Assembly: GCA_902781895.1 (NCBI GenBank) | Contig: CACZLA010000001.1 | Span: 1-64,000 of the forward strand | From: an uncultured Lachnospiraceae bacterium | GTDB lineage: Bacteria > Bacillota > Clostridia > Lachnospirales > Lachnospiraceae | Reading direction: 5' to 3' | Length of the DNA: 64,000 bases | In this document: in pieces, positions 37,235 through 46,483 of the stretch | Layout of the letters: each line of letters starts with the position of its first letter | Numbering within the stretch: position 1 is the stretch's first letter | Translations under genes and position numbers: made by a program | The notes under the pieces: generated by a model | What the model was told of the DNA's origin: nothing | The model's input: only the letters and a program-made list of their open reading frames with translations | Databases searched by the model: none

Positions 37235-39661
37235 TTATGCCTGATGTGCCTTCAGCCACTCAGCTGCAGCATTGTCACCGACATATCTTGTTCCGTCAGG
37301 ATCAATGATGGTAGGTGTCTGCTGGATATTCAGTTCTCTTGCTATATCCATATTCTCTGAGCAGTTAACCTCTTTATAATCAACCTTAGCGAGCTTAAAT
37401 CTCTGCTCTGCACCCTTGCACTTAGGACAATGATCCTTTACATACATTACAGGACCTTCTGCACTCTCAGCTGCAGGATTGGATACCTTTGCTGCAGGCT
37501 CCTCTACCTTTGGTTCAGGGCTGTTTGATGCAACCTTTCCGCTGTCCGGATCATAAACCATAGGCTTCATAGGACCATCATGTGTAAGCTTGCTCATCAT
37601 GATATCATACTCAAGTCTGTCCATGTATTCCTGTGTCTTACCGTCATTCCAGTTCTGGATCGGACGATAGTAACCTGTGATACGACTGTAAACCTCAGTC
37701 TTCTCACCGCAGTCAGGACATACATAAACCTCTCCTGTCAGATAACCATGGTTCTTACATACTGAGTATGTAGGTGACATAGTATAGTAAGGAAGTCTGT
37801 AATTCTCTGCAATCTTACGAACAAGATTTGCTGCTGACTTCCAGTCAGGAAGCTTCTCGCCGAGGAATGCATGGAATACTGTACCTGATGTATAAAGAGT
37901 CTGAAGATTATCCTGAACATCAAGTGCTGAGAATATATCCTCTGTATATCCAACAGGCAAATGTGATGAATTGGTATAGTAAGGTGTACCATTCTGATTT
38001 GCTGTGATGATCTCAGGGAACTCCTTCTTATCGTGCATAGCAAAACGATAAGTAGTTGACTCAGCAGGTGTAGCCTCAAGGTTGTACAGATCTCCGTACT
38101 GCTCCTGATAATCACTGAGCTTCTCTCTCATATGATTAAGTACTTCTGCTGCAAACTCCTGTGTTTCCTTATTTGTAAGGTCTTTATGAAGCCAGTTTGC
38201 ATTAAGACCTACTTCGTTCATACCGATAAGTCCGATAGTTGAGAAATGGTTATTAAATGTTCCCAGATATCTCTTTGTATATGGATACAGACCAAGATCA
38301 AGAAGCTTTGTAATAACTGTTCTTTTTGTCTTAAGAGATCTTGCGGAAATGTCCATAAGACGGTCAAGTCTCTCAAAGAAGTCTTCCTTATTCTTTGCCT
38401 GATAAGCGATACGAGGAAGGTTGATGGTTACAACACCAACTGATCCTGTTGACTCACCACTTCCGAAGAATCCACCTGACTTCTTACGAAGCTCTCTGAG
38501 GTCGAGTCTCAGACGGCAGCACATAGAACGTACATCGCTTGGCTCCATATCTGAATTAATATAGTTTGAGAAGTATGGTGTACCATACTTAGCTGTCATT
38601 TCAAAGAGAAGCTTGTTGTTCTCTGTCTCATCCCAGTTGAAGTCCTTTGTTATTGAATATGTAGGAATAGGATACTGGAATCCACGTCCGTTAGCATCAC
38701 CCTCGATCATTATCTCGATGAATGCCTTGTTAACCATATCCATTTCCTTCTGGCAGTCACCGTAGGTGAAGTCAACCTGCTCGCCACCTACCCAGCAGTT
38801 TTCCTCTGCCATATCTCTCGGAACTGTCCAGTCAAGAGTGATATTTGTGAAAGGTGACTGAGTACCCCATCTTGAAGGTGTATTAACACCGAAGATAAAG
38901 GACTGTATGCACTGTTTTACCTCTTTCTGTGTGAGGTTATCTATTTTAACAAATGGGGCAAGATATGTATCGAATGATGAGAATGCCTGTGCTCCGGCCC
39001 ACTCATTCTGCATGATACCAAGGAAGTTAACCATCTGGTTGCAAAGTGTTGAAAGATGTCCTGCAGGGGCAGATGTTATCTTTCCTGTTACTCCGCCAAG
39101 ACCTTCCTGGATAAGCTGCTTAAGTGACCATCCTGCACAATATCCTGTAAGCATGCTCAGGTCATGAATATGGATAGCTGCACTTCTGTGAGCCTCAGCT
39201 ATCTCCTGATCATATATCTCGCTCAGCCAGTAGTTAGCTGTTATCGCTCCTGAGTTTGAAAGGATCAGACCTCCTACACTGTATGTAACTGTTGAATTCT
39301 CCTTAACTCTCCAGTCATTGATATGAAGATAATTGTCCACAATATCCTTGTAGTTAAGCATAGCGCTCTTTACGTTACGAACCTTCTCACGCTGCTTACG
39401 GTAAAGGATATATGCCTTTGCAACATCTGCATATCCTGCTTCTGAAAGAACCTTCTCAACGCTATCCTGGATATCCTCCACCGAGATAACGCCGTCCTTG
39501 ATCTTTCCTTCGAAATCACTGGTTACTCTGAGGGCCAGCATATCGATAATTGTCGGATGATACTGCTTGTCACATCCCACAAAAGCCTTCTCGATCGCTG
39601 CGCTGATCTTGGATACATCAAAATCAACTGTTACCCCGTCTCTTTTTAATACCTGGTACAT
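37235..39661 (-). CDS. nrdD: Anaerobic (class III) ribonucleoside-triphosphate reductase with C-terminal redoxin domain
   Basis: 808 aa. N-terminal ATP-cone (about 1-95), the glycyl-radical barrel with active-site Cys in HDLSMLTGYCAGWSL, a zinc-site region with VCPDCGEK, and the radical glycine Gly663 in SRITGYYRPIQNWNDG. Ordinary NrdD ends soon after that. Here a Pro/Ala/Glu linker (about 700-736) leads to a redoxin-like domain (738-808) with CPKC at 745-748 and the cis-Pro motif QQTPTII. The fused domain may supply electrons instead of formate. GGGGAGG is 5 bases before the start. Activated by NrdG, encoded upstream; repressed presumably by NrdR. Confidence 0.95.
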   Translation of the reverse strand: MYQVLKRDGVTVDFDVSKISAAIEKAFVGCDKQYHPTIIDMLALRVTSDFEGKIKDGVISVEDIQDSVEKVLSEAGYADVAKAYILYRKQREKVRNVKSAMLNYKDIVDNYLHINDWRVKENSTVTYSVGGLILSNSGAITANYWLSEIYDQEIAEAHRSAAIHIHDLSMLTGYCAGWSLKQLIQEGLGGVTGKITSAPAGHLSTLCNQMVNFLGIMQNEWAGAQAFSSFDTYLAPFVKIDNLTQKEVKQCIQSFIFGVNTPSRWGTQSPFTNITLDWTVPRDMAEENCWVGGEQVDFTYGDCQKEMDMVNKAFIEIMIEGDANGRGFQYPIPTYSITKDFNWDETENNKLLFEMTAKYGTPYFSNYINSDMEPSDVRSMCCRLRLDLRELRKKSGGFFGSGESTGSVGVVTINLPRIAYQAKNKEDFFERLDRLMDISARSLKTKRTVITKLLDLGLYPYTKRYLGTFNNHFSTIGLIGMNEVGLNANWLHKDLTNKETQEFAAEVLNHMREKLSDYQEQYGDLYNLEATPAESTTYRFAMHDKKEFPEIITANQNGTPYYTNSSHLPVGYTEDIFSALDVQDNLQTLYTSGTVFHAFLGEKLPDWKSAANLVRKIAENYRLPYYTMSPTYSVCKNHGYLTGEVYVCPDCGEKTEVYSRITGYYRPIQNWNDGKTQEYMDRLEYDIMMSKLTHDGPMKPMVYDPDSGKVASNSPEPKVEEPAAKVSNPAAESAEGPVMYVKDHCPKCKGAEQRFKLAKVDYKEVNCSENMDIARELNIQQTPTIIDPDGTRYVGDNAAAEWLKAHQA

Positions 39662-39746
39662 AAAAACCTCCCCATCCTTTATATATTTATATTTTCAAAA
39701 TAATACTCATGGTTTTTATCGCCCCTCTTTCGGGCTCGTAAGTATC

Positions 39747-39814
39747 ACTATAACACGAAAATAAAAAAAGTCAATATGTTGTGTTAAAAAAAAATCAAAC
39801 ACTACATATTGTAC
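39747..39814 (-). promoter_or_regulatory. nrdD promoter with two NrdR boxes
   Basis: Minus strand TTGACT (39769-39774) and TATAGT (39747-39752) are 16 bases apart. Two NrdR-like 16-mers, GTACAATATGTAGTGT (39799-39814) and ACACAACATATTGACT (39769-39784), lie three helical turns apart; each matches the consensus ACACAATATATAGTGT at 12-13 positions. The second box covers the -35. Repression at high dATP/ATP is expected. Confidence 0.78.
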
Positions 39815-39848
39815 CTTTTTTTAGCCATATAAAATGGGATCAAAACCC

Positions 39849-40538
39849 TTAATAACCCCTTATTTCTACTTGATTTACGCTGGGTTCCACTATATTTTTG
39901 AACACCTTCATCTCTTCTTCGTCATAAGCACTAAGCCCCGCAAAGGGAACAGTTTCCCTGTCAACAAAGCCCTGAAGGTAGTATCTTTTTGCTCCTTTTA
40001 TCCAGTCGGCGATGTCCTTAAATGAGTCCTCATCATGGAACTGCCTCAGCACAGTTGTTCTGAATTCATAGTCAACCGCATCTGTAAGAAGAAAGCGGAC
40101 GCTCTCCTCTATTTTGGATATATCATATCCCGGAACACCGATAGTCTCGGCATATCTTGCGTGAGAGTTCTTTATATCCATGGCTACATAGTCTATAAGT
40201 CCCTCTGCCACCAGAGCCTTCAGCCTGTCCGGATGATCACCGTTTGTATCCAGTTTAACCAGGAATCCCATTTCCCTGATCCTTCGGATAAAATCCGCTA
40301 TATCCGTTCTGAGAAGCGGTTCTCCTCCGGTTATGGCTACCCCGTCCAGCAGTCCGACTCTTCCACCGAGAAATCTAAAAAACTCGTTTTCTTCAATCGT
40401 AGCCGGGGCCTGGGGATCCAGCAGATCCGAATTATGACAGAAAGGACAGCGAAACTCGCATCCTCCCAGAAAAACAGTACATGCCACCTTTCCCGGAAAA
40501 TCTAGAAGGGTCATTTTCTGCAAACCGTGTATTTTCAT
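39849..40538 (-). CDS. nrdG: Anaerobic ribonucleoside-triphosphate reductase activating protein
   Basis: 229-aa radical-SAM activase. The [4Fe-4S] motif CEFRCPFC (Cys27, 31, 34) is in canonical CX3CX2C form, and the GGEP motif is AITGGEPLL. It makes the glycyl radical on NrdD with SAM and reduced flavodoxin or ferredoxin. It overlaps the upstream regulator gene by 4 bp (ATGA), so the two are coupled. nrdD begins 187 bp further on behind its own promoter. The length is larger than E. coli NrdG (154 aa) and like the clostridial type. Confidence 0.92.
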   Translation of the reverse strand: MKIHGLQKMTLLDFPGKVACTVFLGGCEFRCPFCHNSDLLDPQAPATIEENEFFRFLGGRVGLLDGVAITGGEPLLRTDIADFIRRIREMGFLVKLDTNGDHPDRLKALVAEGLIDYVAMDIKNSHARYAETIGVPGYDISKIEESVRFLLTDAVDYEFRTTVLRQFHDEDSFKDIADWIKGAKRYYLQGFVDRETVPFAGLSAYDEEEMKVFKNIVEPSVNQVEIRGY

Positions 40539-41191
40539 TCCATGTCACCTCTTTTATTGACCTTACTCTTAAATGAATTGATAATTGCGATAAAAATCCC
40601 CACAAAGATAACGAGTACCACCACCTGAATAATAATCTCCTCAACGGAGTATTCGTGATATGTCCCCAAAAGATCCACAACAAAATTTAGTATGCTTCCG
40701 ATCAGCATTATAACGGTTATTCCTATGGGACCGATGCCCAGCCTCATGGATCTTTTATGATCCGCAAGCCAGAGAAGTATGGCGTTGCAGATGCAGGCAA
40801 CAATAATCACAATGATAAATATCACTCCTCCGATATTTGATTTGTCTACCTTCAGACTGCCCGATATATGCATCATACTGAGAAAATAAAATGCAAAGGT
40901 TGCTACCATGAGTACGCATATAATGGCATAGGAAAAATACATTTTCCTAACCTTCTCAAAGCGTGCCTCACGCTCCAGCTTCTCCACCATCCTGCTGTCA
41001 TCCCTGAGAAGAGAGTCCAGACTTATCTGATACAGCTCACTCAGTTCAATAACACTGTAAACATCCGGCAGGGTTTTCCCCTTTTCCCAGTCGGAAATGG
41101 TTCGGTGCGATACATGCAGCTCATCCGCAACCTGATCCTTTGACATCCCGGACTTTTCTCTCGCTTCCTTTAATATATCCTTTACTTCCAC
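40535..41191 (-). CDS. XRE-family regulator with four membrane segments
   Basis: 218 aa. A Cro/C1-type helix-turn-helix occupies about 5-60 (MSKDQVADELHVSHRTISDW). Then come four predicted transmembrane segments (about 84-105, 120-142, 150-172, 184-206) and a basic tail. It starts with GTG at 41191. Membrane-tethered XRE regulators of this build are common in clostridia and usually uncharacterised. Overlap with nrdG suggests joint expression; a role in redox or nucleotide control is only a guess. Confidence 0.85.
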   Translation of the reverse strand: MEVKDILKEAREKSGMSKDQVADELHVSHRTISDWEKGKTLPDVYSVIELSELYQISLDSLLRDDSRMVEKLEREARFEKVRKMYFSYAIICVLMVATFAFYFLSMMHISGSLKVDKSNIGGVIFIIVIIVACICNAILLWLADHKRSMRLGIGPIGITVIMLIGSILNFVVDLLGTYHEYSVEEIIIQVVVLVIFVGIFIAIINSFKSKVNKRGDME

Positions 41192-41252
41192 TTTTAAGCC
41201 CCCCGACTTTTTATCTGCCTTCTCCGAAAAGACACATATATAATATCATAGT

Positions 41253-41342
41253 TTTGTATATATTAACAATTGTGATATAATGGCATAAGTTTCATAGGTT
41301 TCATAGGTTAACATGAGGAAGTAGCTGTTTTCGCAGAAAACA
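41253..41342 (+). promoter_or_regulatory. TetR promoter and candidate operators
   Basis: An extended -10 element TGATATAAT (TATAAT at 41276-41281) lacks a good -35. Just downstream are two direct copies of TTTCATAGG (41290-41307) and a perfect inverted repeat TGTTTTC-GCA-GAAAACA (41326-41342), a reasonable autoregulatory operator. Confidence 0.42.
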
Positions 41343-41394
41343 AGCGGATTCCGTATGTCATAAAATAAATTCAACATGTAAGAGGTACAAAAGC

Positions 41395-41961
41395 ATGAAT
41401 GAATCAGATGAACGTTACAGCACCGCGGAGGATGCCATATACGACGCATTCTTTCTTCTTCTGAAGGATAAGGACATAGATAAGATAACTGTTTCCGACG
41501 TGATCAAAAAAGCCGGAATAGTCCGCAGTACATTTTATAATCACTACGAAAATGTCCCCGCGCTGGTTGAAGCAGCCGAGGACAAAACCATACAGGATAT
41601 ATTCAGATGGATGGAAAGCTTCCATCCTAAAAATGATAAAGATATGTGCAATTCTTATTTTATTGCCATCTGCAGATATACGAAAAAGAATCCATTTCTT
41701 GCTAACCTTCTGCAAAGCCCCAGGGGCGATGCTTTTTTCGAAAAGGCCATCACCATGTTCCACGAGTACGTAACCAACGTTTCTCACAATTATACGGGCA
41801 CACAGAACAGCGAGCATTTTTCGTATTACATCGCAGGTTCTATAGGAAGCACCATCGGCATACTCCACAAATGGACTGCGGAAAACTTTGCACAGCCCGA
41901 TGAAGAGATAGCCGATATCATGGCGCAGATATTTATGTCGGGAGTACTCCCTTATCTATAA
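41395..41961 (+). CDS. TetR-family transcriptional regulator
   Basis: 188 aa. An N-terminal TetR helix-turn-helix (about 10-55) contains KITVSDVIKKAGIVRSTFYNHY. The C-terminal helical ligand domain resembles TetR_C_7-type proteins. GAGG lies 9 bases before the ATG. It converges on the adenylating ligase gene, ending 11 bp from it, and is the only regulator near the NRPS-like set, so it is the best candidate to control it. The ligand is unknown. Confidence 0.88.
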   Translation: MNESDERYSTAEDAIYDAFFLLLKDKDIDKITVSDVIKKAGIVRSTFYNHYENVPALVEAAEDKTIQDIFRWMESFHPKNDKDMCNSYFIAICRYTKKNPFLANLLQSPRGDAFFEKAITMFHEYVTNVSHNYTGTQNSEHFSYYIAGSIGSTIGILHKWTAENFAQPDEEIADIMAQIFMSGVLPYL

Positions 41962-41972
41962 ACACGGTAAGC

Positions 41973-43496
41973 TTAAAGGGCAGCATCAGCTCTCTTTATC
42001 TTACCCGTTGCATTTCTTACAAATGGCTCCTGCCTTACAACCAGTCCTATTATCTGACGATATGTAGGCTGGTTTTTATTATACTCATCAAGCATAGCCT
42101 GAAGGCCGGCCTTTATGGTTGCTTCGTCCAGCTCCTTAGCTGCAACCACATCCTGATCTGGATAGATGCGGGCGATGAGTCCATTTTCCTCACCTGTAAC
42201 GATAACCTCACCAACCAGCGGATTTAATGCCAGCTTATTCTCTATCTCCTCAGGAGATATATTTTCTCCGTTTGAAAGAATGATAAGATTCTTAACACGG
42301 CCGTTGATAAACAGGAAACCGTCTTCATCGAGATAACCCTTATCTCCTGTATGAAGCCATCCGTCCTTCAGAGTCTCGGCAGTTTCCTCAGGCATCTTGT
42401 AATAGCCCTTCATTACGCTGCTTCCCTTTACAAGGATCTCACCTGATTCATCAATTTTTATCTCAGCATTTGCCAGTGGTTTTCCTATGGATCCGGCCTT
42501 GTGGAACTGCGGCATATTATTACTGATAACCGGCGAACACTCTGACATTCCGTAGCCTTCCAGAACATCTATACCATACTCTGCAAACTTTTCAATATAA
42601 AATGGATCCAGATGCGCTCCACCTGTGAATATGATACGGAGCTTTCCGCCGAATACGTTCTCATAAAGAGCCTGCTTCGGTATGGAGGGGTCAGATACCG
42701 CAAGCTTCTTATAGATAGTCTCGATCATCAGCGGAACCATAAGCATTACATCAGGCTTGAAGATGCTCATGTTACGTACCATATGCATGAATGAATCATT
42801 GATACACAGAACTGCTCCACAGGTAAATCCCTTGAGCCAGTCCATCACGAGACAGAATGCATGATGGATAGGAAGTACGCTCAGAAGCACATTTCCGGGC
42901 TCGGATTCAAACGGAACATTGATAACATTCTCAGCAAGATTTGACTGAGTAAGCATAACGCCCTTGCTCTTTCCCGTTGTTCCGGAGGTAAATATGATAG
43001 TTGCTATATTATCTGCATCGCAGGTAACATCTGAAGATATATTTTTTCCGACTGATATAAGAGAAGTGACTGCATCAATACCATCTGCAGCTTCCTCCTG
43101 AAGTATCCATATCTTACGTACCTTCGGACATTTTTCCTTAACCTGTTCAGCCAGAGCCTTAAGCTTCGGACTGAGGAACAGAGCCTCCACATCGGCACGC
43201 TCAAGGAGTTCAAGCAGATCTTCTGCAGGAAGTCCTGCATCAAGTGGAACTGCAACATTATCTCCGGTGGTTATTCCGAGATAAGCAGCCATCCAGTAAC
43301 GGGAAGCTGTTCCGATAAGTGAAATATGTGAGCCACTGAAGCCTTCTGAAGCAAGACTGTTTCTTATTGCACAGACCTCCTCATCCAGCTCCTTATAGCT
43401 TATTTCTTCAATATCCTTTTTTACAAGCCAGCGAACTGCCGGAAGCTTTGCATAAGCATCAACCGCTGAGTTCCAAATCTCTGCTATAGTCTTCAT
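41973..43496 (-). CDS. AMP-dependent acyl/aminoacyl adenylating ligase
   Basis: 507-aa ANL-superfamily enzyme. Core motifs are IIFTSGTTGKSKGVMLT (A3), EGYGMSECSPV (A5), GWLHTGDKGYLDEDGF (A7), GRVKNLIILSNGENISPEEIE (A8) and the C-terminal lysine motif NATGKIKR (A10). A5 and A8 look more like fatty acyl-CoA/ACP ligases than amino-acid-activating NRPS domains, so a fatty acid is the likelier substrate. It starts one base after the acyl carrier stop and probably loads that carrier. Confidence 0.88.
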   Translation of the reverse strand: MKTIAEIWNSAVDAYAKLPAVRWLVKKDIEEISYKELDEEVCAIRNSLASEGFSGSHISLIGTASRYWMAAYLGITTGDNVAVPLDAGLPAEDLLELLERADVEALFLSPKLKALAEQVKEKCPKVRKIWILQEEAADGIDAVTSLISVGKNISSDVTCDADNIATIIFTSGTTGKSKGVMLTQSNLAENVINVPFESEPGNVLLSVLPIHHAFCLVMDWLKGFTCGAVLCINDSFMHMVRNMSIFKPDVMLMVPLMIETIYKKLAVSDPSIPKQALYENVFGGKLRIIFTGGAHLDPFYIEKFAEYGIDVLEGYGMSECSPVISNNMPQFHKAGSIGKPLANAEIKIDESGEILVKGSSVMKGYYKMPEETAETLKDGWLHTGDKGYLDEDGFLFINGRVKNLIILSNGENISPEEIENKLALNPLVGEVIVTGEENGLIARIYPDQDVVAAKELDEATIKAGLQAMLDEYNKNQPTYRQIIGLVVRQEPFVRNATGKIKRADAAL

Positions 43497-43497
43497 T

Positions 43498-43734
43498 TTA
43501 TTCCTCCATTAATGAATTCATCATTTCCAGTGCGTCTCCGATAGTTACAACCTTCACTGCTTCATCCTGATCAAGTTCTATATCATATTCATCCTCAAGC
43601 TCTCCGAGGAATGACATAAATCCCAGGGAAGTAAATCCCAGATCCTCACGAAAACGCATATCATCTGTCATCTCTTCTGCAGGAACATCACAATACTGTG
43701 CTACAAGATTCTTAAACTCCATTACCTTATCCAT
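43498..43734 (-). CDS. Acyl/peptidyl carrier protein
   Basis: 78 aa, four-helix carrier. The phosphopantetheine site is Ser36 in DLGFTSLGFM, where the usual motif is D-S-L. ATG 43734 is chosen because AAGGAG lies 8 bases upstream; the 14-residue upstream extension is very basic and lacks a site. It is coupled to the ligase gene (1 bp gap) and follows the condensation-like gene by 119 bp. The size is the same as DltC, but no DltB/DltD-like genes are present. Confidence 0.9.
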   Translation of the reverse strand: MDKVMEFKNLVAQYCDVPAEEMTDDMRFREDLGFTSLGFMSFLGELEDEYDIELDQDEAVKVVTIGDALEMMNSLMEE

Positions 43735-43853
43735 TTTTTTAACTCCTTTTTTGATTCGTCTTTCTGATTTTTTCAATCTTTGTTTTCTGACTCTGTTTAT
43801 CTTTTAATTTTTCCTGATCGATAGTTTCTTAATCTATAAAACCGTAAAATGCT

Positions 43854-45239
43854 TTATACCTGCTCCATGATCTCACCGATGGTCATATCCGGCTCGGCAA
43901 TTCCCTTGAAGAGGATTCTCATCATATAATAGTAAAGCAGCTCCATATCTTTTTCCGTAAGACTGGCTGTCTGATAGTGGTAAGAAAAGTTCATTCCGCC
44001 GTTCTCTGTATGAGAAACGGTAAGATACATTTTCTTTGTTGCAGCTCCGTTTGCAAACCATTTTGAATGCATCTGCAGACTCTGCAGAAATGGATTATCC
44101 ACACGAACGGGCATTGGCTGATATGTCAGATAACAGCTTTCATATGTTGTATCATCCGGTGTATTGTAACGTTTTCTTATCTCATCCATGATGAGTGCCG
44201 GATCATAATTGCTGTGCATATATATACGATTCTGCATATTCTGTATCTCGTATGCAGCTGAAAGGAAATCTGTGTCAGGACTGATCACTGTTCTGCAAGG
44301 GAACATGATGGTTCTGCTTCCTCCCGATGTCCACTCCTTATGTGTGGAACGTCTTGATATAAAGTTCTGTATGGTGATATCTTCCTGACCGTTATTTACC
44401 TTTGAAAGATAAGTACGTATTCCGAGGAGAAGGAGGTTCGTCATAGACAGCTGATGGTTCATGCAGAAATGGGCCAGCCACTTTGTAGGCTCCGGCTCAA
44501 GCACATAATCCTTAACTGCAACGAAGAGTTCCTTTCGTTCGATATCTGCAGCACGAAGCTTTTTATTTTTATGCTTCTTTCTTGCAGCCTCAAGAACCGA
44601 TGGACCCTGAATGTCAGAGTAGAGAGGTTCTCCCAGCTCATCCAACTGGTCGTCCCAGAATTTTTTATCCTTAGCGAAACGCTTATCGCTGTTTGCTTTC
44701 TTAAGATCAGATTCAAGTACCTCTTCAAAATCCGCAAGATCCTGTGGATAATCAGTACCGAATCTGTAATGAGTGTAGAGCTGCATCAGATCATTTACCA
44801 TGACCACAAGTCCGCAGGAATCTATAAGTCTGTGATCCATGTGGATGAAGAATCCGTTGAATCCCTCAGGAAGCTTCATCATATATATCTCACACATCGG
44901 TATATCGTCACCGTCCAGTGTCTGATATGCCCATTGCTGCATCAGGTCATCCGCCTCAGCAAGTGACATTCCCGAAAGATCCTTAAGGGGGATATCTCTT
45001 GTATCCTTTGCAACAATGTACTGCTTTATATTTCCGTCCTTATCAGGCTTTGTAAAACGAAGCCTCATGCATCCGTAACGCTCTATCTCAAGCTGAATAC
45101 ATTTCTTTAATAGTCCGAAGTCCAGTTCAGCCTTCAGTGAAGCTACGATACTCACTCCCGAAACCTGCTGTGTTTTGTATTCCTTAATCCAGTCATAATG
45201 CATCTTCTGCGCCGCTGTCAGCGGGTACTCTTTTCTCAT
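43854..45239 (-). CDS. Stand-alone condensation-domain-like acyltransferase
   Basis: 461 aa with the chloramphenicol-acetyltransferase-like fold of NRPS condensation and PapA-type proteins. It starts with the usual YPLTAAQKMHY. The HHxxxDG motif appears as DHRLIDS (residues 135-141): the catalytic second His136 and Asp140 are kept, the first His is Asp and the Gly is Ser. No DFGWG motif is evident. It should join an acyl group from the carrier protein to an amine or alcohol. It is the first gene of a three-gene set with the carrier and ligase; the product is unknown. Confidence 0.82.
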   Translation of the reverse strand: MRKEYPLTAAQKMHYDWIKEYKTQQVSGVSIVASLKAELDFGLLKKCIQLEIERYGCMRLRFTKPDKDGNIKQYIVAKDTRDIPLKDLSGMSLAEADDLMQQWAYQTLDGDDIPMCEIYMMKLPEGFNGFFIHMDHRLIDSCGLVVMVNDLMQLYTHYRFGTDYPQDLADFEEVLESDLKKANSDKRFAKDKKFWDDQLDELGEPLYSDIQGPSVLEAARKKHKNKKLRAADIERKELFVAVKDYVLEPEPTKWLAHFCMNHQLSMTNLLLLGIRTYLSKVNNGQEDITIQNFISRRSTHKEWTSGGSRTIMFPCRTVISPDTDFLSAAYEIQNMQNRIYMHSNYDPALIMDEIRKRYNTPDDTTYESCYLTYQPMPVRVDNPFLQSLQMHSKWFANGAATKKMYLTVSHTENGGMNFSYHYQTASLTEKDMELLYYYMMRILFKGIAEPDMTIGEIMEQV

Positions 45240-45338
45240 AAATAACTCTCCTTCTTAAAACCTTATCTCTTTCGAAGGAGAACTTAACACATTCATTTTG
45301 AAATTACCATACCCCTTTGGACTTAATGAACACATCAT

Positions 45339-45396
45339 AAAAAATTGACCACAACATATCGAACACTATCGTAAAATGTGTTTGATATGTGTGGTC
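45339..45396 (-). terminator. Terminator after the alpha/beta hydrolase gene
   Basis: A long stem of about 18 bp with one bulge and one mismatch (arms at 45347-45366 and 45378-45396) is followed on the minus strand by AATTTTTTA. It ends the 52467-45404 gene run and separates it from the condensation-like gene. Confidence 0.85.
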
Positions 45397-45403
45397 TAAG
45401 ATT

Positions 45404-46450
45404 TCATTTTGTCTTCTCAAAAAAAGTGAGAACAGCCTTATTATACTTTTTAGGGTCCACATATGAGCAGCAAAGATGTCTTGCATGAGGTATAAGAATG
45501 AGCTTCTTTTTTGCGGTACATATCTCATAATTATGCACCGAGTTACTTGGCCATACATATGTATCATCCACTCCGTGGAAAAACAGGACCGGAAGCTTAT
45601 TTTTTTTCAAAGCATTTGTAACATCCGTCTCTTTCATGGAAAAGCCTGCAAAAACACGGCAGTAAATATCTACCCTATAAAGCAGAAAGTCTATCCATCT
45701 GAGATGAAACCAGCCCGAAGCTATATCACTTAGCTGCTGTTTCATATTATGATATCCGGCATCTGCAATCACGCCCTTCACTTCCTCAGGAAGTCTGTGT
45801 CCTGCGGCAAGGAGTACTGTAGTTGCTCCCATGGACTGACCATACAGATAGATGGGAAGCTTCTTTCCATCCTCCGAATTACCGTTAAGGTCATTTATAT
45901 AATGTACCCACTCATATACATCCAGCTGTTCCTTTGCGCCGAAGGTGATGTACTTTCCTTCGCTGTTTCCACAGCATCTCTGATCCACAAACAGAAGGTC
46001 ACATCTGTTATCATGAAGAAGCTTTGCTATATGAGCAATACTTCCAAAGCTGGTACCTCGATAGCCATGAACCATCACAACTATCCTCTCGGCATTATGT
46101 GCCGGAAAATAAGAAGCATGAAGCTTCAGTCCGTCAAGACTTTCTATATACATATCCTGCATATTCTGAGCCTCGCACCAGGCCTTTGTTGCTTCATACT
46201 CATCCTCGAAACGGTATCTGGGATGATTGACCTTGGTATGCCTCAGTTCAAACCATTTCTTGGTACTGGTATCCTTCTGTTTTTTACTTTGCTGATCCTG
46301 GACAGCTGTAACTCTCTTCTTTCCGGCATATGTCATCAGTTTAAAAAAGGGCCACGCAAAACCGAAAATAAAATTTATACCTAACACTCCGCCGACCAGA
46401 AGCTCTCCAATGCTTAATCCGGTCTTTTTCCTACCTTCCAGTTTCTTCAT
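45404..46450 (-). CDS. Membrane-anchored alpha/beta hydrolase
   Basis: 348 aa. A hydrophobic anchor at about 15-40 precedes a serine hydrolase fold beginning near residue 95. Oxyanion region VVMVHGYRGTS, nucleophile elbow YGQSMGATT, acid GVDDTYVWP and late His in HARHLCC. Similar proteins are annotated as BAAT/YfhR/Bem46-like esterases or peptidases. It lies 33 bp behind the esterase gene and shares its transcript. The substrate is unknown; hydrolysis of acyl or peptide bonds is possible, which would fit the NRPS-like genes next to it. Confidence 0.85.
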   Translation of the reverse strand: MKKLEGRKKTGLSIGELLVGGVLGINFIFGFAWPFFKLMTYAGKKRVTAVQDQQSKKQKDTSTKKWFELRHTKVNHPRYRFEDEYEATKAWCEAQNMQDMYIESLDGLKLHASYFPAHNAERIVVMVHGYRGTSFGSIAHIAKLLHDNRCDLLFVDQRCCGNSEGKYITFGAKEQLDVYEWVHYINDLNGNSEDGKKLPIYLYGQSMGATTVLLAAGHRLPEEVKGVIADAGYHNMKQQLSDIASGWFHLRWIDFLLYRVDIYCRVFAGFSMKETDVTNALKKNKLPVLFFHGVDDTYVWPSNSVHNYEICTAKKKLILIPHARHLCCSYVDPKKYNKAVLTFFEKTK

Positions 46451-46483
46451 AATGTTATATACATCCTTTTTCCTTCAATTATA

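Noticed and set aside
43498..43734. DltC and a D-alanylation operon
   Set aside because: The carrier has the right size, but the ligase motifs are fatty-acyl type and no DltB or DltD gene is near; a condensation-like protein is present instead.
41973..45239. Complete modular NRPS
   Set aside because: There is no thioesterase domain or multi-domain module; the parts are separate proteins and the product cannot be predicted.
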